In this document: positions 42,741 through 51,930 of the stretch, piece by piece
How the letters are laid out: every line of letters begins with the position of its first letter
Position numbering within the stretch: position 1 is the stretch's first letter
DNA from: Acidobacteriota bacterium
Lineage (GTDB): Bacteria; Actinomycetota; Acidimicrobiia; Acidimicrobiales; Palsa-688
Assembly: GCA_028876385.1 (NCBI GenBank)
Contig: JAGWSF010000060.1
Span: 1-64,000 of the forward strand
Length of the DNA: 64,000 nucleotides
Reading direction: 5' to 3'
Notes under the pieces: model-generated
What the model saw: only the letters and a program-made list of their open reading frames with translations
Told to the model about the DNA's origin: nothing
Database searches by the model: none
Made by a program: the position numbers and the translations under genes

Positions 42741-44204
42741 TTAGGACCGGGCGGCGGCGCGACCGGCCCGGCGACCGAAGAAGGTGCCGTCGCCGAGCGA
42801 GGTGCCACTGGCGTAACCCCACGACGGAATGCCCCACGTGGCCCGCCCGGCCGCATAGAGGCCGGGGATGGGCGACCCGTTGGCGCCGCGTACCTCGCCG
42901 TCGATAGTGGTGACCATTCCGCCGAGGGTGAAAGTGGCATAGGGACCGTCGAGGGGGATGCCGCCGAAAGGAGCCTCGAGAGGACGGAGGTACTCCTGGC
43001 GCTTGTGGAACATGGGGTCGTGGCCTTCCCGGGCGAAACGGTTGTAGGTCTCGACCGTCGCCTGCAGCGACCCGGTGGGCAGCGACATCTCCTCCTCCAG
43101 TTCGGCGAGGGTGGCCGCCACGTAGGTCGGACGGGCACCCCAGCGCTCGGCTTCCGGAACGGATTCGAAGATGGCCTCGTCGAGGACGAGAGAGCAGCGC
43201 CCCTGCTGGTGGAAGACCGCCATCTGACCGATGCGGCCGCAGTAGGTGTCCTCGTTTATGAAGCGCTGACCGAACTGGTTGACCAGCAGTGACGGGTATA
43301 CGAGCGGGGGATTGCTCGGCAGAGCCGCTTCGGCGGCGTCGAGATGGGCGACCATGGCCCCGACGCCCTGGCCGAGGCGGATCGACGTGCCGTCGTCACC
43401 GTCGGTGCCGAGGGCCATCTGCCCGGCGATGGCCGGCACATGGTGTGCCACCATGTCCTTGTTGGCGGCGAAACCGCCGGAGGCGAGAACCACCCCGTGG
43501 CGGGCCCGGATGGCGAAGTCCTGACCGAACGAGCGACCGATCACCCCGACCACCTTCCCGTCGTCGACGATGAGCGAACGCACCCGGGTGTCGGGCCTGA
43601 CCGCGGCGCCCCCCTTGTCGACGGTGGCCGACAGGTGGCGCATCAGCTCCCACCCGCCCGATCGTTCGAGCAGCCTCTTGTTCTGGATCTGCGGCACGTG
43701 CCCCCGCGGTGCGGGAGGAACGAGGTCACTGAAAGGCCAGGCGTTCTCCCCGCCGGTGTAGACCAAACCGTCGTCGGTGGGGGGTTCCCAGCACGGGGTG
43801 GCGTAGAACGAAGGTTTGAAGGTGACTCCGCACTCGACCAGCCAGTGGAAGTGCTCGACGCTGCGGTCGCAGTACACCGACAGCTTCTCCTCGTTGGGGG
43901 AGGGGCCCGTCGCCGCCATGAGGAAGTCGAACATGGCCTGGGGGGTGTCGTCGAAACCGCAGGCCTTCTGGATCGGGGTGCCCCCGCCCATGTAAATCTC
44001 TCCGCCGGCCATGGCGCTGGCCCCCCCGCCGGCTCCGGCCCGCTCGAGGATGGTCACCGACGCCCCACCCTCCATGGCTCCGATGGCCGCCGACGCCCCG
44101 GCGCAGCCGTAGCCGACGACCACGACGTCGGACTCGGTCTCCCACGACGCCACCTCCGACACCGGGGTGGGGGGGATGGGGCTTATGGCCTCGAGGTTGT
44201 TCAT
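42741..44204 (-). CDS. FAD-dependent ketosteroid dehydrogenase-like protein (KstD paralogue)
   Basis: 487 residues of the fumarate-reductase/KstD flavoprotein superfamily: dinucleotide motif VVVVGYGCAGASAAIGA, substrate-lid region, GVVLASGGFAANKDM and C-terminal GLYAAGRATWGIPSWGYASG with the Tyr-Ala-Ser-Gly that replaces the YAGAG of classical KstD. It may introduce or remove a steroid ring double bond, but is shorter and diverged from the KstD at 48273. No haem or periplasmic signal is seen. It lies divergent from the SDR at 44310. Confidence 0.82.
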   Translation of the reverse strand: MNNLEAISPIPPTPVSEVASWETESDVVVVGYGCAGASAAIGAMEGGASVTILERAGAGGGASAMAGGEIYMGGGTPIQKACGFDDTPQAMFDFLMAATGPSPNEEKLSVYCDRSVEHFHWLVECGVTFKPSFYATPCWEPPTDDGLVYTGGENAWPFSDLVPPAPRGHVPQIQNKRLLERSGGWELMRHLSATVDKGGAAVRPDTRVRSLIVDDGKVVGVIGRSFGQDFAIRARHGVVLASGGFAANKDMVAHHVPAIAGQMALGTDGDDGTSIRLGQGVGAMVAHLDAAEAALPSNPPLVYPSLLVNQFGQRFINEDTYCGRIGQMAVFHQQGRCSLVLDEAIFESVPEAERWGARPTYVAATLAELEEEMSLPTGSLQATVETYNRFAREGHDPMFHKRQEYLRPLEAPFGGIPLDGPYATFTLGGMVTTIDGEVRGANGSPIPGLYAAGRATWGIPSWGYASGTSLGDGTFFGRRAGRAAARS

Positions 44205-44295
44205 GTCCCCGAAGCTATTGGCCCCGACGGCCCCGACGCCGTCGCCACCGTCCCGTTGCTCGGGATGCGCCCGAGGCGCCCGGCCGGGAAAGTTC

Positions 44296-44301
44296 TAGGC
44301 T
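44296..44301 (+). promoter_or_regulatory. -10 element of the SDR/flavin-reductase operon (leaderless)
   Basis: TAGGCT, 8 bases before GTG 44310, with no Shine-Dalgarno. Confidence 0.55.
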
Positions 44302-44309
44302 GCGCCGCC

Positions 44310-45098
44310 GTGGTTCTCGACTTGTTCAAGATGGAAGGCCGGGTCGCCATCGTCACCGGTGCGTCCCGGGGGATCGGCGCCGCCACCGGGCGGGCCCTCG
44401 CCGAGGCCGGCTGTGACCTCGTGGTGGCCGCCCGATCGCTCGACGTGCTCAGCGACTACGCCGACTCGGTGCGGTCCTCGACCGGTCGCCGGGTCGAGGT
44501 GGTGACCGCCGACCTCAACGATCTCGACGCGTTGACCGGCCTGGTCGACACGGCGAGAGAGTCATTCGGTCGCCTCGATGTCGTGATCAACAACGTGGGG
44601 GGGACCATGCCCCGCCCGTTCCTCGACACCTCGCCCCGGTTCTTCGAGTCGGCGTTCCACTGGAACGTGACCACCGCCTTCGCCCTGACCCAGGCCGCCG
44701 TTCCGCTGATGCTCGAAGGCGGCGGCGGCTCCGTGGTCAACATCACCTCGGCGGTCGGGCACCTATGCGATCGGGGATTCGCCGGGTACGGCACGGCCAA
44801 GGCCGCTCTCGACCACCTCACCCGGCAGCTGGCCGCCGACCTGGCGCCGCGCATCCGCGTCAACGCGGTGGCGCCCGGCTCCATCGAGACCGACGCCCTC
44901 GGCTCGGTCCTCGACGAGCAGATGCGCAACACCATGACCTCCATGACCCCCCTGCGTCGCCTCGGACGGGTGGAGGACATCGCGGTGGCGGTTCTCTACC
45001 TGGCATCGGAGGCCGGTTCCTACATGACCGGAAAGATCCTGGAGGTCGACGGCGGCCTCCGGACCCCGAACCTCCCGCTGGGACTGCCCGATCTGTGA
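44310..45098 (+). CDS. Short-chain dehydrogenase/reductase in steroid island
   Basis: 262 residues with VTGASRGIGAA, NNVGG, catalytic Ser in ITSAVG and YGTAK as the Tyr/Lys pair. The C-terminal YMTGKILEVDGG end is standard. Likely a steroid- or CoA-thioester-oxidising SDR by location. It overlaps the flavin reductase gene by 4 bp (GTGA), so the two are co-translated. Confidence 0.88.
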   Translation: MVLDLFKMEGRVAIVTGASRGIGAATGRALAEAGCDLVVAARSLDVLSDYADSVRSSTGRRVEVVTADLNDLDALTGLVDTARESFGRLDVVINNVGGTMPRPFLDTSPRFFESAFHWNVTTAFALTQAAVPLMLEGGGGSVVNITSAVGHLCDRGFAGYGTAKAALDHLTRQLAADLAPRIRVNAVAPGSIETDALGSVLDEQMRNTMTSMTPLRRLGRVEDIAVAVLYLASEAGSYMTGKILEVDGGLRTPNLPLGLPDL

Positions 45099-45592
45099 GC
45101 GGGGCGGAGGCCGGCGGCGGGGGACTGGACCAGGGCCGGTTCCGGGCCGTGCTCGGCCACTTCGCGTCGGGCCTGGTGCTGGTCACCGGCATGGACGGGG
45201 ATAGGCCGGCCGGCTTCACCTGCCAGTCGTTCTTCAGCCTCTCGCTCGACCCGCCCCTGGTCGCGCTGGCGCCCGGTCGGTCGTCGACGAGTTGGCCCAA
45301 GGTGTCGAGCTCGGGATCGATCTGCGTGAACGTCCTCGCCGAAGACCAGGAGGCTCTGGCCCGTACCTTCTCGCAGAGCGGGGTGGACAAGTTCGAAGGG
45401 GTGGGATGGAGCGCCTCGGCCAACGGGGCGCCCCGCCTAAGCGGCGCGCTGGCCTGGCTCGACTGCACCATCGAGGAGGTCCACGAGGCCGGTGACCACT
45501 GGCTGGTGACCGCCCGGGTCACCGAGCTCGAATCGGGCTCCGGCCAGCCCCTCCTGTTCTACCGGGGCGGGTTCGGCAGCTTCACGGCCTGA
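45095..45592 (+). CDS. hsaB: Flavin reductase, HsaB-like
   Basis: 165 residues of the FMN-reductase fold: FRAVLGHFASGLVLVTG, CQSFFSLSLDPPLVALAP, ICVNVLAEDQEALARTFS, KFEGVGW and LLFYRGGFG. This matches HsaB and related reductases that feed reduced flavin to two-component monooxygenases. HsaA, the natural partner, is 0.5 kb away on the opposite strand. Symbol given by similarity; it is about 20 residues shorter than mycobacterial HsaB at the C-terminus. Confidence 0.8.
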   Translation: MSGAEAGGGGLDQGRFRAVLGHFASGLVLVTGMDGDRPAGFTCQSFFSLSLDPPLVALAPGRSSTSWPKVSSSGSICVNVLAEDQEALARTFSQSGVDKFEGVGWSASANGAPRLSGALAWLDCTIEEVHEAGDHWLVTARVTELESGSGQPLLFYRGGFGSFTA

Positions 45593-45611
45593 CCGGGTCG
45601 GGGCGACCCGG
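45593..45611. terminator. Hairpin between convergent genes
   Basis: CCGGGTCG (45593-45600), loop GGG, CGACCCGG (45604-45611): a perfect 8-bp stem. It starts right after the flavin reductase stop. No U-tract. Confidence 0.55.
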
Positions 45612-45622
45612 GCTGTTGGGCC

Positions 45623-46084
45623 TCAGTCGCTCCACCAGTGGTCGGTCAGCTTCTCGTCCTTACGGGGACTCATCTCCTCGTACAGCCGGCGGTAGCCGGT
45701 GTGGGCGATGCGCCACTGACCGTCGACCTTCACCATCTGGTCCTCGTAGTAGGCGGCACCGCGCAGGTTCATCCCCGCCGAGAGGATTATGACCACGTCC
45801 TCGAGGCCCCACCGGGCCGTGGCCGTGTCCGGCCCGGTGAGCTCGATCTCGGGGTGATGGACCTTGTGCGAAGTGAGCATCTCCTTCTCGGGCATGGAGG
45901 CCCGGAGGAACTCGATGATGGCGTCCCGACCCTTGTAGCTCAGCTTCCCCGAGCTGTAGGCCGAGGTGGCGTCGTCGGTGAGAGTGGTCGCGAGCAGATC
46001 CCAGTCTCTCGTGTCGACCGCCCTGAGGTAGCGGTACTTGACCTGCTTGATGGCTTCGATTTCGACCAGATCGTCGGGGGTCAC
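45623..46084 (-). CDS. SnoaL/NTF2-like protein downstream of hsaA
   Basis: 153 residues with a cone-like NTF2 fold: IEAIKQVKYRYLRAVDTRDW, LTDDATSAYSSG and GRDAIIEFLRASM. The fold includes ketosteroid isomerase, polyketide cyclases and aromatic-ring dioxygenase subunits. It sits 5 bp downstream of hsaA and may be a pathway protein of unknown activity. GTG 46084 is the chosen start. I see no clear KSI catalytic triad. Confidence 0.78.
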   Translation of the reverse strand: MTPDDLVEIEAIKQVKYRYLRAVDTRDWDLLATTLTDDATSAYSSGKLSYKGRDAIIEFLRASMPEKEMLTSHKVHHPEIELTGPDTATARWGLEDVVIILSAGMNLRGAAYYEDQMVKVDGQWRIAHTGYRRLYEEMSPRKDEKLTDHWWSD

Positions 46085-46089
46085 GGCGA

Positions 46090-47253
46090 TCAGATCATCA
46101 CGTCGGTCGGGCTGAAACCCATGACCGTCATGCCGTAGCTGTGGAGGGACCGGTCGATCGAGTTGACCGTGTGGTGGCGCCCGGCGTGGGCGTCGCGCCA
46201 CAGTCGCTGGATGGGGTTGGACCACATGATGGTCCCGGCCCCGCTGCGGTCGAATACGTCGTCTATGGCGGCGATGGCCCGGGCCGTGCCCTGAACCTGA
46301 TCGCGCCGGGCCCGGCTGCGCATCTCGGTGGTGATCTCGCCACCAGCGCAGATCGTGTCGTACATCGAACCGATGTGGTGGAGCAGATGGCTGCGGCAGG
46401 CGTCCACCTCGGAGGCGGCCCGACCCAGAGCGGTGACCGTGTAGGGATCGTCGGTGGCCTTGCCCCAGCTCTTGGAAACCCGGGCCTTGGTGTACTCCAG
46501 GTTCTCGGCGAGGATGCCCTCGGCCATGCCGATGATGGCGCCCGTGATGGCGTTGGCGAACATCGTGGCGAACGGCAGCCGGTACAGCGGGGAGGTGTTC
46601 AGAGCGAGGCCGGGACTCTCCCAGGCGAACATCTTGACCAGGTCGATGGTGCGGTACTCGGGGACGAACAGGTCCTCGACGATGATGTCGTTGCTGCCCG
46701 TGCCGCACAGGCCCATCGTCCGCCAGACGTCCTCTATGCGGTAGTCGGTGTGGGGTATCAGGACGTTCCACATGGCCGGGGCCGAACCGTCGCCCCGGTC
46801 CACAATGACCCCGAGGATCACCCACTGGCAGTGGTCGCAGCCCGAGGAGAAGCTCCATCGACCGTTGAGGATGTAGCCGCCGTCGGTGGGCACCATCCGC
46901 CCGCCCGGCATGTACGACGAGCTGATCCAGGTGTCGGGGTCGTCGCCCCACACCTCGGCCTGCACCTGGTCGGGGAAGAGCGCCACCTGCCAGGGGTGGA
47001 CACCGACCACGCCGGTCACCCAACCCGTGGAACCGCATGCCGCGGCCACCGCGAACAGGGACTCGTAGAACAGCCTCGGGTCGGCTTCGTAGCCTCCGTA
47101 GCGCTTGGGTTGGAGCAGGCGCATCAGCCCCGACTCCTTTAGCTCCTTCACCGACTCGTCGGGAAGTCGCCGGTTGCGCTCGGCTTCGGCGGCGCGCTCC
47201 CGGATCAGCGGGGTCAGGTCACGGACCCGGTCGAGAACCTCGGTATCGCTCAT
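46090..47253 (-). CDS. hsaA: HsaA: 3-hydroxy-9,10-seconandrostatrienedione 4-monooxygenase, oxygenase component
   Basis: 387 residues of acyl-CoA-dehydrogenase fold used as flavin monooxygenase. It hydroxylates 3-HSA to the catechol in ring A/B cleavage of steroids, using reduced flavin from HsaB. Signature segments CGSTGWVTGVVGVH, SSGCDH, ARRDQVQGTARAIAAID and IQRLWRDAHAGRHH match mycobacterial HsaA. Start ATG 47253 has AAGGAG upstream; the upstream in-frame extension is discarded. It is divergent from hsaD across 125 bp. Confidence 0.9.
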   Translation of the reverse strand: MSDTEVLDRVRDLTPLIRERAAEAERNRRLPDESVKELKESGLMRLLQPKRYGGYEADPRLFYESLFAVAAACGSTGWVTGVVGVHPWQVALFPDQVQAEVWGDDPDTWISSSYMPGGRMVPTDGGYILNGRWSFSSGCDHCQWVILGVIVDRGDGSAPAMWNVLIPHTDYRIEDVWRTMGLCGTGSNDIIVEDLFVPEYRTIDLVKMFAWESPGLALNTSPLYRLPFATMFANAITGAIIGMAEGILAENLEYTKARVSKSWGKATDDPYTVTALGRAASEVDACRSHLLHHIGSMYDTICAGGEITTEMRSRARRDQVQGTARAIAAIDDVFDRSGAGTIMWSNPIQRLWRDAHAGRHHTVNSIDRSLHSYGMTVMGFSPTDVMI

Positions 47254-47268
47254 GGCACGCTCCTTCTG

Positions 47269-47290
47269 GGCAAGGCTGCGAAAGCTTGCC
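47269..47290. promoter_or_regulatory. Inverted repeat in the hsaA-hsaD intergenic region
   Basis: GGCAAG (47269-47274) and CTTGCC (47285-47290), 10 bases apart, in the space between the divergent hsaA and hsaD. It is a plausible operator for a regulator of the island. It does not match the KstR2 CAAGnnCTTG spacing. Confidence 0.35.
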
Positions 47291-47365
47291 TCGCCCACCA
47301 ATACACTGCCACGCCCCCATGCCGATGATCGGGACATGGCCGACGGTCGCGGCGGACCCGATGTT

Positions 47366-47371
47366 TAGGAT
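47366..47371 (+). promoter_or_regulatory. -10 element of hsaD (leaderless)
   Basis: TAGGAT, exactly 7 bases before GTG 47379. No Shine-Dalgarno is seen. This supports GTG 47379 as the start. Confidence 0.55.
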
Positions 47372-47378
47372 TCAGCCC

Positions 47379-48227
47379 GTGACGGCCCTCACCCCGCTCG
47401 ACTTCGACGCCACCAGCCACTACCTGGAGGGCGAGACCCGAATCCACTACCACGAGGCCGGGTCCGGTCCGGCGCTGGTGCTGCTCCACGGTTCGGGCCC
47501 GGGCGTCAGCGGCTGGTCCAACTTCCGAGGCAACTTCCCGGTCTTCGCCCAGCACTTCCGCACCGTGATCATGGACATGCCCGGCTTTGGCAAGAGCGAG
47601 CGGCCACCGCTCGACCGCGCCTACCCGAGGGTGGCGGCCGATCACCTGGCCCGTCTCATGGACGGCCTGGGCCTGGAGAAGGCCCATCTGCTCGGCAACT
47701 CCATGGGCGGCTACGTCGCCCTCGAGTTCGCCCTGGCCTACCCCGAGCGGGTGGACCGACTGGTGGGAATGGGCCCAGGTGGCCTGGCCGCCAACGTCAT
47801 GGGCCCCGACCCGAGTGAGGGGGCCCGCCGGCTGAGCGACTTCATGCGGGCGCCGTCCAAGGAAGCCATGGAAGCCTGGGTGGACACCATGGTGGCCAAC
47901 AAGCAGGTCGTCGACGACGCGCTCATCGACGAGCGCCTGGCCAACGCCATGGCCCCTGGCGCCCTCGAATCGGCCATGGCCATCTTCATGTCCCTGGCCC
48001 AGCACCCCGAGGCGGTCCCGCTGTACGCCCGGGTGAAGGACATAAAGGCTCCCACCCTCATCACCTGGGGTCGTGACGATCGGATGCTCCCCGTGGAAGG
48101 GGCCCTGTTCGGCTACCGGCAGATGCCCAATGCCGAGCTGCATCTGTTTTCGCGCTGCGGCCACTGGGCCCAGGTGGAGCGCAAGGACGACTTCGAACGA
48201 CTGGTGATCGACTTCCTGACCCGCTGA
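47379..48227 (+). CDS. hsaD: HsaD: 4,9-DSHA hydrolase (meta-cleavage product hydrolase)
   Basis: 282 residues of the alpha/beta-hydrolase fold. The enzyme cleaves the C-C bond of the meta-cleavage product of steroid ring A to give HIP-type propionate and a hexadienoate. The triad is Ser108 (LLGNSMGGYVAL), Asp234 (WGRDDRMLP) and His262 (CGHWAQVE). The N-terminal FDATSHYLEGETRIHYHEAG aligns with mycobacterial HsaD. hsaC, which makes its substrate, is not in this window. Confidence 0.9.
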   Translation: MTALTPLDFDATSHYLEGETRIHYHEAGSGPALVLLHGSGPGVSGWSNFRGNFPVFAQHFRTVIMDMPGFGKSERPPLDRAYPRVAADHLARLMDGLGLEKAHLLGNSMGGYVALEFALAYPERVDRLVGMGPGGLAANVMGPDPSEGARRLSDFMRAPSKEAMEAWVDTMVANKQVVDDALIDERLANAMAPGALESAMAIFMSLAQHPEAVPLYARVKDIKAPTLITWGRDDRMLPVEGALFGYRQMPNAELHLFSRCGHWAQVERKDDFERLVIDFLTR

Positions 48228-48259
48228 CTGCTGGCCTCGCTGACTGCTGGCTTCGCTGA
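48222..48259 (+). repeat. 16-bp tandem duplication over the hsaD stop codon
   Basis: CGCTGACTGCTGGCCT (48222), CGCTGACTGCTGGCTT (48238) and a partial CGCTGACC (48254). The first copy holds the stop codon TGA 48225-48227. Confidence 0.85.
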
Positions 48260-48272
48260 CCCCCGACCCCGG

Positions 48273-49970
48273 TCAGGGCGTGGGGAGGGTCGCGGTGAGC
48301 GCGTCGAAGGGCTGTCCGGTGGCGTGACGGGCGGCCACCCACCCGAAGGTGAGGCTGGGACCGATGGTGGCGCCGGCGCCGGCGTACTCGTTGCCCATGA
48401 CCGACGCCGAGGTGTTCCCTACCGCGTAGAGCCCCTCCACCACCGATCCGTCCTCGCGTTGCACCCGCCCGTGCTCGTCGGTGACCAGGCCCCCCTTGGT
48501 GCCAAGGTCCCCCGGCACGACCCGGGCGGCGTGGAAGGGCGCCTTGACCAGCTCGTTGAGACAGGGGTTGGGAAGCGTCGGGTCGCCGTAGTAGCGGTCA
48601 TAGGCGCTGTCGCCGCGCTGAAAATCGTCGTCGCGTCCCCGGCGGGCCGCGGCGTTGAACCGCTCCACGGTGGCGGCGAGGGCCGCGGCGGGAACGTCGA
48701 TCTTGGCCGCTAGGCCTTCGATGGTCGAGGAGCTGAACATGGTGCCGATGCCGTACCAGGACTTGGGGATCGGCTGGTAGGGCGCCACGGCGGCGAAGGT
48801 GTAGCGCTGGCGGGCCCGCTGGTCCATGATGAACCAGACCGGTACGTGGCCCCCCTCCTGCTCGTGGAGACGGAGCTGGTCGTGGATGAAGTTCACGTAC
48901 GGCGCCGACTCGTTGGTGAATCGGCGGCCGGCCTGGTTGACGATGATCGAGCCGGGCATGGACCGCTCGGACACCAGGGGGAACAACCGGCCCTTGGGTT
49001 GCTCGATGGCCGGCATCCACCAGGCGTCGTCCATGAGGTCGAGGGCGGCGCCGACCTCCTCGCCCAGGCGGATCCCGTCGCCGGTGTTGGTGGGTGCGCC
49101 CATGCTCCAGTCGTGATCGACCATCGACAGGTACTTGGCCCGCAGCTCGGGGTCGTGGTCGAAGCCCCCGGTGGCCAGGATGACGCCGCGGCGGGCCTCG
49201 ACGCGCTGGTTACGACCGTTGCGCTCGACCTCCACGCCCACCACCCGGCCGTCGGCGGCGACCAGCGACTTCACCGGCGCCGACAGCCAGACCTCCACCC
49301 CGGCCTCGGCGAGGGCCAGGCGGAGCCGGCCCACCAGAGCCGAGCCCGTGGTGGCCATGTGCCGGCGTCTCACCAAGTTGGAGGCCACCCGGCCGGCCGC
49401 CCTCAGCAGGGCCTTCTTGCCGGTCCAGGTGCGGGTCACCTGGTTGAGGTCGTGGAAGTCGGTGGCGGTCACCCACAGACCGGCCGGTCCCTGGATACCG
49501 GTGTCGAGCATCTCGGACTCCATCGGGCCGAGTTGGCGCTTGTCGAAGGGGAGGGCCTCGATGGACCGCCCGTTGGGGCGGCCGCCGGGGAACTCGGGGT
49601 GATAGTCGCTGTAGCCCCGGCACCAGAAGAACCGCATGTGGGGACTCTGCTTCTCGAGGAACGATAGGGCCAGCGGCGCCGCTGCGGCGAAGGTGTCCAG
49701 TCGAGCCGCCGGGACCCGGTCACCGACCACGGCGTGCAGGTAGCGGCGCACGTCGTCGGGATCGTCGCCCAGACCCTCACGCAGGAGGGTGGGATTGTTG
49801 GGGGCCCAGATACCCCCTCCGGACAGGGCGGTGCTGCCCCCGTAGCGATCGGACTTCTCCACCAGGACGACCGAGGCACCGGCGGCGCTGGCGGTCAAGG
49901 CCGCCGTCATGCCACCGGCGCCGCTGCCCACCACCACTACATCGACCGACTGGTCCCACTCGAACTCCAT
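48273..49970 (-). CDS. kstD: 3-oxosteroid 1-dehydrogenase
   Basis: A 565-residue FAD enzyme that introduces the 1,2-double bond into 3-ketosteroids, the step that opens ring B together with 9-alpha-hydroxylation. Features: VVVVGSGAGGMTAALTASA, DRYGGSTALSGGGIWAPNN, GVILATGGFDHDPELRA, and the C-terminal GNEYAGAGATIGP, which contains the catalytic Tyr and Gly seen in Rhodococcus KstD. It is full length. The start ATG 49970 is 6 bases after TAACAT (minus strand). KshA/B partners are absent from the window. Confidence 0.92.
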   Translation of the reverse strand: MEFEWDQSVDVVVVGSGAGGMTAALTASAAGASVVLVEKSDRYGGSTALSGGGIWAPNNPTLLREGLGDDPDDVRRYLHAVVGDRVPAARLDTFAAAAPLALSFLEKQSPHMRFFWCRGYSDYHPEFPGGRPNGRSIEALPFDKRQLGPMESEMLDTGIQGPAGLWVTATDFHDLNQVTRTWTGKKALLRAAGRVASNLVRRRHMATTGSALVGRLRLALAEAGVEVWLSAPVKSLVAADGRVVGVEVERNGRNQRVEARRGVILATGGFDHDPELRAKYLSMVDHDWSMGAPTNTGDGIRLGEEVGAALDLMDDAWWMPAIEQPKGRLFPLVSERSMPGSIIVNQAGRRFTNESAPYVNFIHDQLRLHEQEGGHVPVWFIMDQRARQRYTFAAVAPYQPIPKSWYGIGTMFSSSTIEGLAAKIDVPAAALAATVERFNAAARRGRDDDFQRGDSAYDRYYGDPTLPNPCLNELVKAPFHAARVVPGDLGTKGGLVTDEHGRVQREDGSVVEGLYAVGNTSASVMGNEYAGAGATIGPSLTFGWVAARHATGQPFDALTATLPTP

Positions 49971-49976
49971 CCCCCG

Positions 49977-49982
49977 ATGTTA
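49977..49982 (-). promoter_or_regulatory. -10 element of kstD (leaderless)
   Basis: TAACAT on the minus strand, 6 bases before ATG 49970. Confidence 0.5.
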
Positions 49983-50040
49983 AGAGCGGCCCGCTGGGCG
50001 GCTGGGGGCGGGGTCCCGGCTACTGGAACACCGCCGATGG

Positions 50041-50973
50041 CTACATCCACTCCCCGGCGGTCTGCTCCAACCAGTCCCACCACTGCTCCACGTCCCAAGG
50101 GTGGCGGGAATCGACCACCGGCCCGGGCTCGGTGGTCGTGCGCCGACCGAACAGGTGGTTCCAGATGTCGGCGGCGCAGCGCCGAACGAGGGGCACGCAC
50201 CGGCTCACGTCCACCTTGTGGACCGGACCGCTCACCGACACCGCGGCGATGGCCCGACCGGCGCCGCGGATCGGGGCGGCCACGCAGCGCAACCCGGCGA
50301 CGTTCTCCTCGGTCTCGAGGGCCCAATGGGCGGTGCGGACCGTGGCCAGCTCCTGGCGGAACAGCTCCGGCACCACGATGGTCCGACCGGTGCGTCGCTC
50401 CAGCCCGCCGGCCAGCACCTCCTCTATGGCCTTGTCAGGCGCAAAGGCCAGCAGCGCCTTGCCGGCGGCGGTGCAGTGGGCTGGCATACGGCCCCCGACC
50501 CTGGTCGGCAGCATGGCCGATTCGTGGCCCCACAGCTTCTCGAGGATCACCACGTCCCGGCCGTCGAGGATGCCGAGATGGACCGGGTGGCGGGTCGCCG
50601 CCTGGAGGTCCTGCAGGAAGGGCAGGGCCCGCTCACGGAGGTGGGTGCGGCTCGAGACCAGCCCTCCGACCTCGAAGAAACGTATCCCGAGCCGGTAGCC
50701 CGTAGGGGTCCGCTCCAGCCACTTGAACTCGACCAGCTGGTCGGCCATGCGATGCACGGTGGACTTGGGCAGGCCGGTACGCTCGGTGAGCTGGCTGAGC
50801 GACAGGGTCGGGGAGTTGGCGTCGAAGGCCCCGACGATCATGGTGATACGCCCGGCTACCGACTCCCGGTGCTCCTTGGCGATACCCCCGCCGCCGTCGA
50901 CGGACTCGACGTCGTCATCCCCGCCGGTCCCGCTGACACCCGCCCGCCCCGCTTCCCCCACATCCACAGCCAT
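50041..50973 (-). CDS. IclR-family transcriptional regulator in the steroid island
   Basis: 310 residues. The N-terminal winged helix (LSLSQLTERTGLPKSTVHRM) is preceded by about 40 flexible acidic/Gly residues, and the effector domain has PAHCTAAGKALLAF and CVAAPIRGAGRAIAAVSVSG. IclR effectors are small aromatic or aliphatic acids. Location between kstD and the hsaG/hsaF genes makes steroid control likely. Mycobacteria use TetR-type KstR/KstR2 instead. Start at ATG 50973, leaderless type. Confidence 0.9.
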   Translation of the reverse strand: MAVDVGEAGRAGVSGTGGDDDVESVDGGGGIAKEHRESVAGRITMIVGAFDANSPTLSLSQLTERTGLPKSTVHRMADQLVEFKWLERTPTGYRLGIRFFEVGGLVSSRTHLRERALPFLQDLQAATRHPVHLGILDGRDVVILEKLWGHESAMLPTRVGGRMPAHCTAAGKALLAFAPDKAIEEVLAGGLERRTGRTIVVPELFRQELATVRTAHWALETEENVAGLRCVAAPIRGAGRAIAAVSVSGPVHKVDVSRCVPLVRRCAADIWNHLFGRRTTTEPGPVVDSRHPWDVEQWWDWLEQTAGEWM

Positions 50974-50978
50974 GCCAC

Positions 50979-50984
50979 AGTGTA
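50979..50984 (-). promoter_or_regulatory. -10 element of the IclR gene (leaderless)
   Basis: TACACT on the minus strand, 5 bases before ATG 50973. Confidence 0.45.
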
Positions 50985-51027
50985 CCGCTGAGTGGGACGG
51001 AAGGGTGGTTCGGTCCGGGATCGGAAC

Positions 51028-51924
51028 TCAGATCGGGGTCGGCTCGACGTCCGCAGTAGGGGCGATCACCTCGTCGGCGTAGCGGTGCAGGGCGTCGATC
51101 TTCTGCTGCAGGGTCTCGGTGTCGGGCTCGAGGCCGTAGGGGTTGAACGAACTGAAACCTCCGACCGCGTGGGTCACGCCCAGGTCGGCGAGGTAACGGA
51201 CGCCGTCGACGGTGAAGGACTCCATCCCTATGGCGTGGATGGCGAAAGGGAGGTGGTCACGGCCGTAGTGCTTGCGCAGTTCGGCGATGCGCTTGATCGA
51301 CCGGGCCAGGTCCTCGCGCGACATCCCGGCCGGTAGCCACCCGTCGCCGAGGCGGGCGGCCCGCTCCAGGCTCTTGTCGTTGTGACCACCTATTAGGATG
51401 GGCACCCGCGCCCCCGGGTTCAGCTTGATCGGCCGGAAGTCGTAGAAGTCGCCGTGGTGCTGGACGTAGTCGCCGCTCGACAGCTTGGTGACGATCTCTA
51501 TGCACTCCTCGAACCGGCGGCCCCGTCCGGCCCACGGCACCTGGGCCACCTCGTAGTCATCGGGCCACGGGCTGATGCCCACGCCGAGGTCGAACCGGCC
51601 GCCGGTGATGGCGGCGACGGAGGTGACCTCCTTGGCGAAGATGACCGGGTTGCGGATCGGCAGCTTCAGCACGGCGGTGTGGAAGCGGATGGTCCGTGTC
51701 ACCCCCCCCATGGCGGCGGCGGTGATGAGAGGCTCGATGAAGGGCTTGTTCTCGAGGAACTCCCGGGTGCCGTCGCCGTTGTACGGGTAGGTCGAAGTCG
51801 ATTCCTTGGGATAGCAGATGCTGTCGGCCAAACCGATGCTGGAGAAGCCGCACTCCTCGGCGGCCTGGGCGAGCGGGCAGTAGAAGGACGGCTCGATCAT
51901 CGAGTACATCGTCGAGAATTGCAC
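51028..51924 (-). CDS. LLM-class F420-dependent oxidoreductase
   Basis: 298 residues of the luciferase-like TIM barrel: [63 protein letters not shown] and the C-terminal [16 protein letters not shown]. The type is commonly F420-dependent in actinobacteria. The substrate is unknown, and the steroid neighbours suggest a steroid ring or side-chain product. The GTG at 51924 is 6 bases after TAGTGT. Confidence 0.88.
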   Translation of the reverse strand: MQFSTMYSMIEPSFYCPLAQAAEECGFSSIGLADSICYPKESTSTYPYNGDGTREFLENKPFIEPLITAAAMGGVTRTIRFHTAVLKLPIRNPVIFAKEVTSVAAITGGRFDLGVGISPWPDDYEVAQVPWAGRGRRFEECIEIVTKLSSGDYVQHHGDFYDFRPIKLNPGARVPILIGGHNDKSLERAARLGDGWLPAGMSREDLARSIKRIAELRKHYGRDHLPFAIHAIGMESFTVDGVRYLADLGVTHAVGGFSSFNPYGLEPDTETLQQKIDALHRYADEVIAPTADVEPTPI

Positions 51925-51930
51925 CGCGGC

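Noticed and set aside
47269-47290. KstR2 binding site
   Set aside because: CAAG and CTTG are 10 bases apart instead of 2, so the match is to the half-sites only. Kept as an unassigned inverted repeat.
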